Assembly (NCBI GenBank): GCA_038093975.1
Contig: JBBPTG010000031.1
Span: 144,002 to 208,001 of the forward strand
Source: Chalciporus piperatus
Taxonomy: Eukaryota; Basidiomycota; Agaricomycetes; Boletales; Boletaceae
Length of the DNA: 64,000 nucleotides
Reading direction: 5' to 3'
The notes below the pieces were generated by a model. That model had not been told where the DNA came from and ran no database searches. It saw nothing but the letters and a program-made list of their open reading frames with translations. The position numbers were made by a program, and so were the translations under genes. Positions 45,404 through 58,721 of the stretch are shown one piece after another. Position 1 is the first letter of the stretch, and every line of letters begins with the position of its first letter.

Positions 45404-47097
45404 GAATGCGTCGTGATAGGACTCGCGTGAAACGCACTGCGTTCATTTCCAAGGACCTTGCTCTACATTCGATTCAGCGATCATATTTATTACCTTTTTA
45501 AAGCTAGAGGAGGCTTGAACTCTTTCGTCTGTGTTTGCTGTGTGTAGCCCGTCAATCAATCTCTTACACCTGATTGCAACCCTCGTGAGTAGCGGTAGAC
45601 AGTCGTTACTGCTCTAACAGTAACCATGACGCAGCGTGAGATGTGTTCCGCGATTGCCTGTCAACTCTCTCGGATCACTCAGAGGTCTTGAAACGGATCA
45701 TGCAATGCGCTTCTCTTGCAGCCCTTCCTGGTCAACTCTTGGGTCGTGCCCCCTCTTCACACCGTTTTTGGAACACAAGATGCCAGACACCACACAATCT
45801 GTACAGCCAAGGGAGTAAGATGGCAAGCCTGTTAATGCTGTTCAACGTGTAGCGGACACTCTGATTGGAGACGCGCAAGGTGAGTGCGTGAATTCAGCGG
45901 GTGTATTGACATGGGGACTATCAGCAAAAGGTCCCTCCGTGTACTGTGTGAGTATGATCGGCACCAAAGCAACTTTCTATGTCCATGATCCTGCTCCTAC
46001 TCAGGAAGGTGCTAGTAGTGTCAGTGACCCTGCTGGTTACTGGGAGCTTGGCATCTTGGGTGCGGAATGAGACGGTTCAAGTTGTCGAGGAGGAGGTTGG
46101 TGCATTCGATCAGAACGTGCAATTAAAGGATACGAAACCACAACTCGAGGGCGATTTCAAACAACTCAGTCACGCCAGACGACTTGAATTATGATCTCTT
46201 ACTTGTACCATCCGACAATATGAATTATTCGAGTCGAGATCTTTCATTGCGGAGCATCGGCGCAGAAGAACCTTCATCATGATCAAGATACTTAGGAGTT
46301 TGAATAAATATCTCAATCATGATGGGTGCACACGACCTGGCAACCCGAACAGCCCCGTGTAATTGCGTTGTCATGAATAACATTGCAAAAAGCTTCAAGT
46401 TGGCCACTGTGTCATGCACGCCGAGGACAAGAGAGCAACAAGGTGTTTTTGTTATTGCCGTTCTTGGTTTCGCTCGGACTCTCACCCGTAACCCGCTGGG
46501 GGTGATCCCTGAGGACAGGCTAGTGGGCTGGTCATGACCCATCCACTGCGAAGACCATCGACGGTCTGCTGCAGCCCGCAAGGCTTCAAGTAGCCGGCCA
46601 CCGACACATGCTACGCTGGCCCGGGCATTCGCTACAAGTCTTCCCTTTAGTACCTGGTCTATCGAAAAAAGAGTCTGCCATAATGATCAAACTCATGCCT
46701 GTGTTGTTGTCAAATCCCGTCAACTCTGCCAGTGCGTTCTGAGCTTCCAGCCTGAGGTATGATTGACCAACTTCTCACTTTTCAAGTCTGCGGCTTGCGA
46801 TAAGAAGCAATACTAACAGTTCGGACACACTAACCTCCCGAATGTTCAGCAGCCAGAGCAACAACCTCGTTTGTTGCAAACTTGTTACTTGACATTCCAA
46901 TCCGACAGCTCGCGCGCCCACAAATGCCCACAAATGGTAGACATCTAGGCTGCCTGCCACGAGGATTGCGACAAATGGAGCTTTTGCAACACATGTAACC
47001 GAGCCTCGGGCTCCCCCATTACAGCAAAGGGTACATACTCCGATTTTTCTCATCGTATCCGCTTATCCATCGCACCAGCGCTTATCTTAAACCACCA
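45404..47097. other. Intergenic region; left arm of inverted duplication begins near 46610
   Basis: No gene was recognised. A frame at about 45880-46067 (GVLTWGLSAKGPSVYCVSMI, YVHDPAPTQEG) is protein-like but lacks a start or family. From about 46610 the sequence matches the reverse complement of 57540-57840. Confidence 0.4.
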
Positions 47098-48700
47098 TGG
47101 CTTTGGACGCCGCGCCCATCCAGCCAATCAACCTTGATGGCAAGGTTAAGAAAAAGGAGGGATCAGGCCCTCTTGCTATGACCAGTCACTCAGATATCTG
47201 GCGAGGAGAGTTCGTTAATCCGTATCAAACGCGTGCGGTATGTTCTAACTCCATGCCGGTTGTCACCATTACTTACGCCAATGTTGTCGAGCAAGATTGT
47301 AATTAAACTCATCAGGGGTACCTTGGAACCTGCAGAGGTGGAGAAACTCCAGATGGTCAGTGGGCGAAACAAAGCTGGTTGATGATGGCTTTGTGTCTGA
47401 ACCTGTTCTTGATGACAGAAACTCTTCCGAGAAGCAAGGGTTTGGGCTACGTTGTGTCACCCCAATATCGTGCCATTAATGGGCATCACGACTGCCATCG
47501 AACATGAAACCCAGCCCATACCTGGACTAGTAACACCTTATTACGAGACTGGGGATTTGAGGAAGTATGTCTCCGATGAAAAACGCACCCTTAACTTGAA
47601 CGACAAGATGAGCCTGGTAAAGTGCCAGTGGCTGCCCAATTACCATGTATCTGATGTCATGTTACACTGAAGTTGTATCAAGTCGCAGATGCACTAAACT
47701 ATTTACACAGTCGGAACCCCCCCGTTATCCATGGAGACGTGAAACCAGTGCGTCTGACTTCAATTCTCGATCCTCATCCGAGACCTGAAATTTGTATAGG
47801 AAAACGTCCTAATTGACGATGGCGGACACGCGGTCCTCGCCGACTTTGGCCTTGCCGTCCTGCTGAAAACATCGGGATTTACCACCAAGAGCCTTCATGG
47901 AACCGTCCGTTACATAGCCCCTGAACTGCTTCTAGTAGAGGGCTCGGGAGCCGTGCGTCCAACATGTGCAACGGATGTATGGGCGTTTGGAATTTCTGCC
48001 ACGGAGGTAAGAGACGGCAACAGTAGGACGCGTTGAGTCATTAAAACGACGTCATTCGCAGATCTTTTCGAGGAGGAAACCTTACGGGACTGATCGTGAT
48101 AGCTCCTTGGTCGACATTGTCGCCACAAAAAGGGAAACGCTCAAACATGAAGATTACCCCGAAATCCGACGCGATCTCTGGAGTGAACTGAAGCGGTGTT
48201 GGAAATGGAATCCCGATGAACGGGTCTCCATGCATCCACTCAAGAAGTTCATAGGGGAAAGGCGGGACGCTTATGCAGCAAAGGGTTGAGCTACTCAATG
48301 ATGTGATCAAATGCATTGTACTGGTGGCCAAGCATGATAGTTCAGATTCTGGGCCTGGGATCATTCGTGTTCGCGAAAGTCTCGACTTGGATAAGTGGAA
48401 GCCCGCCCGGATCAAACGTCTCTCACCACCGTGCCCCCTGTCTCCCGTCATGGAATATCAATGATTGTTCCCTGTTCCCCCTCTCCTTCGGTCTTTCGAA
48501 AGTGGACGACATGGGTAAGGATGCACATTTTCCTGGTATGGACGAAGTACTAGTAGCGAATGTGGGCTTTACCATCCGAGCTGTTGTTGAGCCAGTGGAC
48601 CCGCCAGTGAGGAGGGTGACTTCGGCTTCCCCCGAGGAACTCAGAGGTTTATTCAGGATCATGCTTAGGCCTTGCACGGCACAGGCTAGACTACACTTCT
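46610..48700 (+). repeat. Inverted segmental duplication, left arm
   Basis: This stretch, including kinase A and its upstream and downstream flanks, aligns with the reverse complement of 55815-57840. Matches cover non-coding flanks (for example CGAAAAAAGAGTCTGC and GAAGCAATACT upstream; TCTCCCGTCA and CAGTGGACCCGCCAGTGAG downstream), introns and exons, with many small indels. Confidence 0.85.
47098..48289 (+). CDS. TKL-like protein kinase A
   Basis: A multi-exon kinase reassembled in frame. The N-lobe starts MALDAAPIQPINLDGK, the expected Gly-rich loop is replaced by TSHSDIWRGEF, and the ATP Lys lies in IVIKLIRG. KLFREARVWATLCHPNIVPL holds the C-helix region. The catalytic loop is HGDVKPENVLIDD, the Mg loop LADFGLAVLL and the APE motif YIAPELL; TDVWAFGISATE follows. 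Catalytic Asp, Asn, DFG and Lys are all present. This HGD-type family is greatly expanded in Agaricomycetes; substrates are unknown. Compared with kinase C it stops early: a TGA replaces CGA after AAKG, and a one-base indel downstream disrupts the hydrophobic tail seen in that copy. It is the left copy of the inverted duplication. Confidence 0.8.
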
Positions 48701-49943
48701 AAGTTGCGAAGTCCCAGGGACATAACCCCCTCGACCACCCATTCCAGAGTCTATGGAGGTTGAACCAATCGAGTGGTACACTGATGCCATGGCTATCTTG
48801 ACAAAATCTTATACGGGAGACAGGTGACGAAATCCCGACGTCATTCTAAAACGGTCCGACCGATCTACACCACTCTCGGGCTAACTTGAACATGCAAAGG
48901 TCCATGTTCCTAGACCACCACATGGCTAGCTCCACTGCCCCATGTTTCAGAATGCGCTAGATGTACAGCCCAGGATACAGACCATGCTTCAAAGTTAGTG
49001 AGCTCGTCCATTATCGATATTGGTAAACTTACCAGCCCATGTCACTCATGTCTTGTCAAAAACCATTCCCGGGTGTCGACACGAGCAAGCCCACAAAAAC
49101 TATTCTGGGTTACTCGCTGTCCCGATGCTTCTTGTCCTGGGTCGACAATTGCTCCCCCGGACCATTCCATTTTGTCACGAAAGTTTGGTCTGAACATTCA
49201 GTAATATTTCATGATACTCACCTCGTACTATTAGCGTCCGCGAATTTAGCCGGTCGAAGTATGACTTACTGAGAGAACCTTGAGGACACGGGAGTTTTGA
49301 GGATGGTAACCTTTCTCGACCTCTGATAATCAGGCGAGCAGCACTTGGACTCCGTCAACCCTCCTCCCTTTTACTCTTTGCATGGAGCGGGGGGTACAGA
49401 TCTTCTTTCAACAAGACATTTCAGTCATAACCTATCACCCTGCCAACCAGACACTCACCGAAATACGTGAGCTTCGAATGCTTGTCAAGCACTAGCTGGA
49501 GATGGGGCAACTGTATCATCGTAAGTCAGCAGTTGTGGAGCATTCATAATGTCTAGTTTCGCAGTTACTTACCGGGACACAAAGCATGCGCGACGGGAGG
49601 CAGATGTAGTCTTCCCGAGGTAGGTCAAATGAATACCATCGTTATCGGAGTCTGAGACGAAGCCTTGTGACCGAGGGCAATCATGATTCAACTAATGCGG
49701 TCATAGATTCATCAGAAAATGCTGAGCGGGGTGTGATTGAAGCTAAGTAGGTCTAGGTGACAAAATAACATGAAGATAGTAGTGTACGTGTGAGGGGCGG
49801 TACTTTTCATAAGATCTATGCGATGCAGGGGTCATGCGAGTGCGACGAGGGACGAATGCTAAGGAGGGGATGGCAATTGGACCATACCAAGATCGAGCAG
49901 CCAATAAAAACCATGAACGAAACGAAAGCAGGACTTAGTTAGC
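48290..49943. other. Intergenic region, no clear gene
   Basis: The first 410 bp belong to the left arm of the inverted duplication, including the remains of the C-terminal tail found in kinase C. The rest shows only short frames; one near 49039-49269 (SLMSCQKPFPGVDTS) has no recognisable family. Confidence 0.35.
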
Positions 49944-52317
<2,374 letters not shown>

Positions 52318-52382
52318 GGAGGAAGAGGACGAAAAGTAAAGAGAAACTGTCGGCAGCATTCTTCCAAATTTTTAGACCCTCG

Positions 52383-52394
52383 CGTAAGCTTACG
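52383..52394. repeat. 12-bp perfect palindrome in the HSP70 upstream region
   Basis: CGTAAGCTTACG is a perfect palindrome located between the HSP70 ATG and its heat-shock element. It may be a binding site for a dimeric regulator or chance. Confidence 0.3.
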
Positions 52395-52420
52395 TCAGCA
52401 CTCGTAGCCGGCCGTGTCCT

Positions 52421-52435
52421 GGAAGTTTCCGGAGT
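52421..52435. promoter_or_regulatory. Heat-shock element upstream of mtHSP70
   Basis: GGAAGTTTCCGGAGT reads as alternating nGAAn and nTTCn units (GGAAG, TTTCC, then the imperfect GGAGT), the binding pattern of heat-shock factor trimers. It lies about 105 bp upstream of the HSP70 start codon, where such an element would be expected. Confidence 0.55.
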
Positions 52436-52736
52436 ACACGTACAAGGCCGCGTGTTCGACCCAGCCCGACGTAAGATCTTTTATACAGTATTTTTCGCGC
52501 CTATCAAAGACTATCCAAGACGCTATCAATGATTGTCATGACTTGAATAAAAACATAAGTATCAGCGAGACTTGACTTGTTTGAGAATCTGGCGATTTTT
52601 TTTCTCGAATGTAGCCAATGTCATGAATGTCATGTGCATCCGGCGACTCTCCTTCCCCGGACGCGGAAGCTGAGCGAAGCTGTCAACGAGAGTGGGACAT
52701 TCCCAGTTGCATTTCACCCTCCAGCCCTCTACTTAG

Positions 52737-54255
52737 ATGTCTAGCAAAGCTCCCAAACGGATTGGTGGAGAGTATGGCGCAATACGCGCCAATATCGATG
52801 CAGACAAGTTGAACGCTTATCTCGCTGCTCATGTACCAGTTGTCAGTGCACCCGTAGACATCAAGCAGTTCAAGGTGTGCTCTGATTCTTCCTGCTCTGA
52901 CCTCTTACTGACCCCGTTTCAGTTCGGACAGGTAGGCACACCCTGCTTCGATCGCATTGTGTTCGGCTGAAGGACGGTCGAATATCTAGTCCAACCCTAC
53001 CTACTTCCTGACCGATGCCAAGTATGTATCACAAACCAGTGTCATACCGTGGAGTTCGAGCTCTGACGTTCCAGCACAGGCAAAAACGCTTTGTTTTGCG
53101 GAAGAAACCTGCTGGCCAGCTTCTATCTTCAACCGCTCATCAAATCGAGCGTGAATACCGTGTTCTGAGTGCCCTCCACAAACACAACATCAAATCAACT
53201 ACCATGCCGGAACAGTTCGTCCCGGTACCCATACCATATGCGTTATGCGAGGATGTCAGCATCATTGGAACCCCGTTCTATATCATGGAATACTTGGAAG
53301 GTCGGATATTCACTGACACCAGGATGTTCGAAGTCGCGCCGAAAGCCAGACGCGAATGGTGAGTTCGCGATTTATGACGTCGATTCCCGTTCATCTTGAA
53401 CCTATACTAGTTGGCTGTCCGCTGTACAAGGCCTCGCGGCTCTAGCCTCCCTTCACCCGGTTGAAATCGGTCTTGCTAACTTCGGGCCATCCACGGACTA
53501 TTTTCCGCGCCAGATCAAGTCATTGTCGCGTGTCTCTGAAGCGCAAGCACAAACATTCGATATCGAAACCGGAAAGCCCGTTGGAAAGATACCCTTTTTT
53601 GACGAATTGGTGGATTGGTATAAGAAACACCTGCCGGACGAGAAGAAAACCGGCCTGCGTGTCGTTCACGGAGACTATAAGTTGGATAATATGGTCTTCC
53701 ACCCAACTGAAAACAAGGTGATAGGTATATTGGATTGGGAATTGTGCACTCTCGGCAGTCCGGTTAGTCATCTTCTCCCTTCACTTCGTCAGACTGAGAA
53801 TTGAGCTATGTATCCAGCTGGCAGACCTTGGTAATCTCACGCAACCTTGGACTATTGATGCCAAAAACGTGCCCGATAACCCAGTGATCAAGAACTACGG
53901 CCTGCTCAAGGCGTTCAAGCATGCGACGAACGATGTACCCATACCGCTGGAAGATTTGGAACGTGAATATTGTCGCCTCACCAGTCAACCATACCCTATC
54001 AAGGAGATGGTTTTCGTGCGGAGCTGGATGCTTTTCCGAGTAAACTCAATTTTTCATTGTCCCAAGCAACTCCTGCTGACACTCGATTTTCAGCTCGCTA
54101 TTATCTCCCAGGGGATTGCAGCAAGGTTTGCGCGACGTCAAGCTAGTTCTGAGCATGCGCATGTCCACTTTTTCCTCTTCCCTGCTGTTGGGCACCTTGC
54201 AAAGGCTGTCCTTGAGGACGAAGGATACCAAATTGGCCATGAATCCAAGCTCTAG
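52737..54255 (+). CDS. APH-type phosphotransferase, ACAD10/11 N-domain-like
   Basis: Exons reassemble into a protein of about 390 aa from ATG 52737: MSSKAPKRIGGEYGAIRANI, then FKFGQSNPTYFLTDAKQKRF with the ATP Lys in RFVLRKKPAG, IEREYRVLSALH, and FYIMEYLEGRIFTD at the hinge. The catalytic loop is VVHGDYKLDNMVFHP and the Mg loop GILDWELCTLGSP, then LADLGNLTQPW. This is the aminoglycoside-phosphotransferase-like kinase fold found fused to acyl-CoA dehydrogenase in animal ACAD10 and ACAD11, where it phosphorylates 4-hydroxyacyl substrates; here the dehydrogenase part is absent, as in other fungi. Role inferred: hydroxy-acyl or related metabolite phosphorylation. It is divergent from HSP70 (420 bp) and convergent with kinase B (38 bp between the stops). 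Confidence 0.85.
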
Positions 54256-54293
54256 ATGCTACACTATTGTACAGTATCGAACACATTGGCCAT

Positions 54294-55482
54294 TTATTTC
54301 CCTGCGGCATAGTCGCTCTGCTTCTTTCGTATGAATTCGCGGAGATCACTCATAGAGACCCTATCCGCAGGGGTTCGTTGCCAGCACCTGCTCAGTCCAC
54401 TCCAGAGACCCTTTCGGATGTCGGCGCTGTAATCGTCGTATTGGAGTGTTCCGCATTTCACTGAAACGTACATGAGCACGCCTGCATCAGTCCGATTCTC
54501 GTAAGGTTTTCTACGAGAAAAAATCTGCCAAAGACATGGTTTTAACAGAAATGCAGTATGCGGCACTGTATCGATGGCATACCTCCGTGGCCGCGATACC
54601 GAACGCCCACACATCACTCGCAGCTGTCGGACGGACCATGGCCGCTTGAGTATCTAGGAGCTCTGGGGCCATGTAACGCGTGGTCCCAGGCGTATTCCAG
54701 GTGGTAAACCCTGATGTTTCTAGCACGATAGAAAGACCAAAGTCAGCGAGGACCGCTTTCCCGCCATCATCAATCAATATGTTCCCCTGCGGATGATTGC
54801 ATGATTGGGTGAGCCATCAAGAATTGACCTCAGACTCACTGGTTTGATATCTGCATGGATAACTTTATGGCTGTGTAAGTAGGCCAGCCCATCTGCGACT
54901 TGGAAAAACTGTGGCGCGACATGGGATCAATTCCGACTGTTCTACGGTAGAGGAATCCAACGACCGTACCAGGTTCATTTTGTCATTAAGCGTGAGAGTA
55001 CGATTGACGACATAGTTCGTTAAAGTCCCGTTCTTGTAATAAGGCGTCACCAGACCAGGAGCAGAGCTGGGGGAGATCTCCGCAGTCGTCAAGACGCCTA
55101 ATAATGGCACGATATTGACATGATTCAATGTCGTCCAAAGCCTTGCTTCCCGAAGGAGTTTCTGTCATGAAGAAGATGATCAAAACCCCTCCCATCACAC
55201 TGATCTGAATCGGCAGTTTGTTTCACCAACTGACCTCATTAAGTTTCTTCGCTTCTTCTTTGCTCAAGGCACTCCTGATGATTTTGATGGCAACCTTGCT
55301 CGAGAAAAGTGGGCAACTCGGGATAACTATGAAATCGAAGCACGCACCTGAGGAGGATGCCCTTTGGGATCGATGAACACTCCCAGCCAGACGTCCGCAT
55401 TACTACCCGCAGCGAACAGGTCATGTCCCTTCTTCCGAATCGTATTAGTAAGGTCTTTCAAGTGAACGTCCATCAACGCCAT
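54294..55482 (-). CDS. TKL-like protein kinase B
   Basis: A multi-exon kinase, related to but distinct from kinases A and C. It starts MALMDVHLKDLTNTIRKKGH at ATG 55482; the Gly-loop region is AAGSNADVWLGVF, the ATP Lys is in VAIKIIRSAL, and KLLREARLWTTLNHVNIVPL follows. The catalytic loop is HADIKPGNILIDD, the Mg loop LADFGLSIVL and the APE motif YMAPELL. SDVWAFGIAATE and LWSGLSRCWQRTPADRVSM close the C-lobe. All catalytic residues appear intact. It lies within the 7 kb enclosed by the inverted duplication but is not part of the duplicated arms. Function unknown; the family is expanded in Agaricomycetes. Confidence 0.8.
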
Positions 55483-55814
55483 GACGTCCCGAGATTGGAT
55501 GCTGGTGCGTTGTATAAGCTGCTATGGGGGGCCTGAGCCTGGCAAAGGGGATGGATGAGGACCATGCCAGGCCTCGTGCCAGTGTTCTAGTACATGGCCC
55601 CAACTGGCCTGTTACAGCCTGTTACTGCCATTCTGGGACTTAGTGGGCATACCATAGGCTATCACTTGCGGGAAGGAAATGCTTGCTGAGTGCAGAAGTT
55701 TTCCGAGCCCAGCGTATATTTCAAGTTGACACCTATCACAGGCATGAGTAACTGATGGTGATCGATCGTCGTTTGGTGGAAGGGGCAAGGAAAGGAAAAG
55801 GCAAGGAATACCAG

Positions 55815-57840
55815 ACTACTCAGCACTACCGTGCCAGTAGTAAGCATCCTCCTGAAGAAACCTGACTTCACTCTGAGTTCCTCGGGGAAGCCCCAAAGGG
55901 TCACCCATACAATCCTCACTGATCTCACTGGCGGGTCCACTGGCTCATCAACAGCTCAGCCCTCTTTGGATGGTAAAGTCAACATTCGCTACTAGTACAA
56001 GTTCGTCCATAACAGGAGAGGGGGAACAAGGAACACTATATTACAATAAAAGGTCGTGACGGGAGACAGGGGGCACGGTGGTGGGAAACGTTTGATCAAG
56101 GCGGGCTTCCACTTAGTATCCAAGTCGAGACTTTCGCGTACACGAATGATCCCAGGCCCAGAATCTGAACTATCATGCTGGCCACCAGTACAACGCATTT
56201 GATCACATCATCGAGTAGCTCGACACTAGCTCGACCCTTTTCCGCGTAAGACGTCTTCTGCTCCCATATGAACTTCCCGAGTTCAAGCATGGAGACCCGT
56301 TTATCGGGATTCCATTTCCAACACTCCTTCAGTCCACTCCAGAGGTCGGGGTGGATTTCGGGGTAATCTTCATGTTTGAGCGTTTCCTTTTTTGTGGCGA
56401 CAATGTCGAACACGGAGCTATCACGATCAGTCCCGTAAGGTGTCCTCGTCGAAAAGATCTGCGAATGACGTCGTTTTAATGACTCGACGCATCCTATTTT
56501 TGCCGTCTCTTACTTGCGTGGCTAAAATTCCAAAAGCCCATACATCCATCGCTCGTGTTGGACGTGGCATGGGCTTCGAGACATCTGCTGGAAGCAGTTC
56601 AGGGGCTAGGTAATGGAGGGTTACATGAATGTCCTCGGTAAGCTGCGCCTGCGATGATCCCAGCACGATGGCAAGGCCAATGTCAGCGAGGACCGCGTGT
56701 CCGCCATCGTCAATTAGGACGTTTTCCTATACAAATTTCAGGTCTCGGATGAGGATCGAGAATTGAAGTCAGACGCACTGGTTTCACGTCTCCATGGATA
56801 ACGGGGGGGTTCCGACTGTGTAAATAGTTTAGTGCATCTGCGACTTGATACAACTTCAGTGTAACATGACATCAGATACATGGTAATTGGGCAACCACTG
56901 GCACTTTACCAGGCTCATCTTGTCGTTCAAGTCAAGGGTGTGTTTCCCATCGGAGACATATTTCTTCAAATTCCCATTCTTGTAATAAGGTGTCACTAGT
57001 CCAAGTGTGGGCCAGATCATGTCGATGATCATGATAGTAGTCGTGACGCCCAGTAATGGCGCGATATTGGAGTGACACAATGTAGTCCAAACCTTTGCTT
57101 CTCGGAAGAGTTTCTGTCATCAAAAACAGGTTCAGGCGCAAGGCCATCATCAACCAGCTTTGTTTCGCCCACTGACCGTCCGGAGTGAGTCTGCATCTTC
57201 AAGGCCCGGCGAGGTATCCGTGATGAGTTTAATTACAATCTTGCTCGACAACATTGGCGTAAGTTGGGGCGACAACCGGCAAGGAGTTAGAACATACCGC
57301 ACGCTTTTGATACGGACCAACGAACTCTCCTTGCCATGTAACCGATTTACGGCTCCGGGAAAGAAAACATCTCCCCTTTTTCCTAACCTGGCCATCAAGG
57401 TTGATTGACTGGATGGCGTCCAAATCCATGGCGGTTTAAGATAAGCGTTGGTGTGATGAATAAGCGAAACAATTTCATTTGACCTTCCATCAGTCCAAAG
57501 GGTTTTGCGGGCGCACTCGCCGAGATTCGAATGTTAACAAGTTTGCAACAAACGAGGTCGTTGCTCTCGCTGCTGAATTCGACATTCGGAAGGTTAGTGA
57601 ATTCGTGTCACTGTTATTTAAGTCGTAAGTATTGCTTCTTATCGCCGCAGACTCGAAAACTTGAATACCTCAGGTTGGAAGTTTAGAACGCAGAGTTGAC
57701 GGGACTTGACAACAACACAGACATGAGTTCGATCACTTGCTAAGTGAGACCATCGGAGTATGAATCTCCCAGCGCAGACTCTTTTTTCGATAGACCGGGT
57801 GAGGGGAAGACTTGTGGCGACTGCCCGGGCCAGCTGAGCG
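55815..57840 (-). repeat. Inverted segmental duplication, right arm
   Basis: Reverse-complement counterpart of 46610-48700, including kinase C and both flanks. The two arms differ by many substitutions and indels, so the duplication is not recent. They enclose about 7.1 kb. Confidence 0.85.
56096..57429 (-). CDS. TKL-like kinase C, probable pseudokinase with C-terminal hydrophobic tail
   Basis: Same exon layout as kinase A. It starts MDLDAIQSINLDGQVRKKGR at ATG 57429; the Gly-loop region is degraded (SRKSVTWQGEF), though Lys in IVIKLITD remains. The catalytic loop HGDVKPENVLIDD is intact, but the Mg loop reads LADIGLAIVL: the DFG Phe is Ile, and the activation segment (GSSQAQLTEDIHVTLHYLAP) is unlike that of kinases A and B. 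The product continues past the point where kinase A stops, adding SVELLDDVIKCVVLVASMIV and QILGLGSFVYAKVSTW, which could be a membrane anchor. Either a pseudokinase with a scaffold role or a decaying copy; the open frame over all exons favours the first. Confidence 0.75.
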
Positions 57841-58721
57841 TAAAGTGCCTATAACCGGAGAAATTTAGAATGCTGTGCTGTAAATGCATATCTGGAGATG
57901 CATCAACACAGCCACTGAGCCAGTATTATGTCGCGTACATCTGCAAAGCGTCAAAATAACGTACTCATTCCACCACACTTTGGGAGGCTCTCATTGGCCA
58001 AGCAGACTGTAAGCGACTCCAAAACGAGCTAAGCGGTCCAGCCGAGCTCATTGAGCGCTCAATGAGCGCTTAGGAAAAGCTGATGACTATGTCTGTCTTC
58101 CTAGACTATAATTAGGTGCCTATATGGAATTGATAGCCTGGCCATGGCTAATAAATGTTCTTCAAGGAAGCATCGATCATGCCCAGTGAAAAACGGTTAT
58201 GCTCGGGTATGCCCGGGTCTGACGAGATATGGTTTTTAAAGTAGTACACACCCTGTCATATGTAGGCAGATCTCACGACTGAAATGAGAATGTTTTGCAT
58301 GCTATCCGATGCTTCAGTCTGTCCGAGTATGCGCAACACGGAAAATGCATAAACGAGCAGATTTCGACAGATTCTCTTTACAGGGTTTACTCGCACACAA
58401 TCTGACTACATATGCCCAGGTATGCTTTTAGTATCCGACTGATCCTGCTTGCAAAATGCTCGCAGATATGCTCGCAAATGCTCGTAAATGATCGCAAATG
58501 ATTGTGACATTCAGTAGTATACGACAGGGGTTACAGTGCCATGCGAGTCCCAAAAAGGAAGGAGCGCTCGAGGGCGCCCACCGGCAGAAAAGAATACAGA
58601 AAAAGCACATATGATGAATAAAAACATACAGAGCACTGCTGCGAATCTAATCCCACAGAGAAGACAGTCCTTGATAATGCTACAGCCTGAGAGTGGTGTG
58701 AAAGGAGCGAGAAGTCTTGGT
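57430..58721. other. Intergenic region with palindrome and ATGCTCGC-like repeats
   Basis: The first 400 bp belong to the right arm of the duplication. The rest has no gene. It holds the 22-bp palindrome at 58046-58067 and a cluster of short degenerate repeats (ATGCTCGCA, ATGCTCGTA, ATGATCGCA) at about 58448-58505. Confidence 0.4.
58046..58067. repeat. 22-bp perfect palindrome
   Basis: The sequence GCTCATTGAGC followed directly by GCTCAATGAGC is a perfect uninterrupted palindrome. It may be a dimeric protein binding site or a cruciform; no gene lies next to it. Confidence 0.6.
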
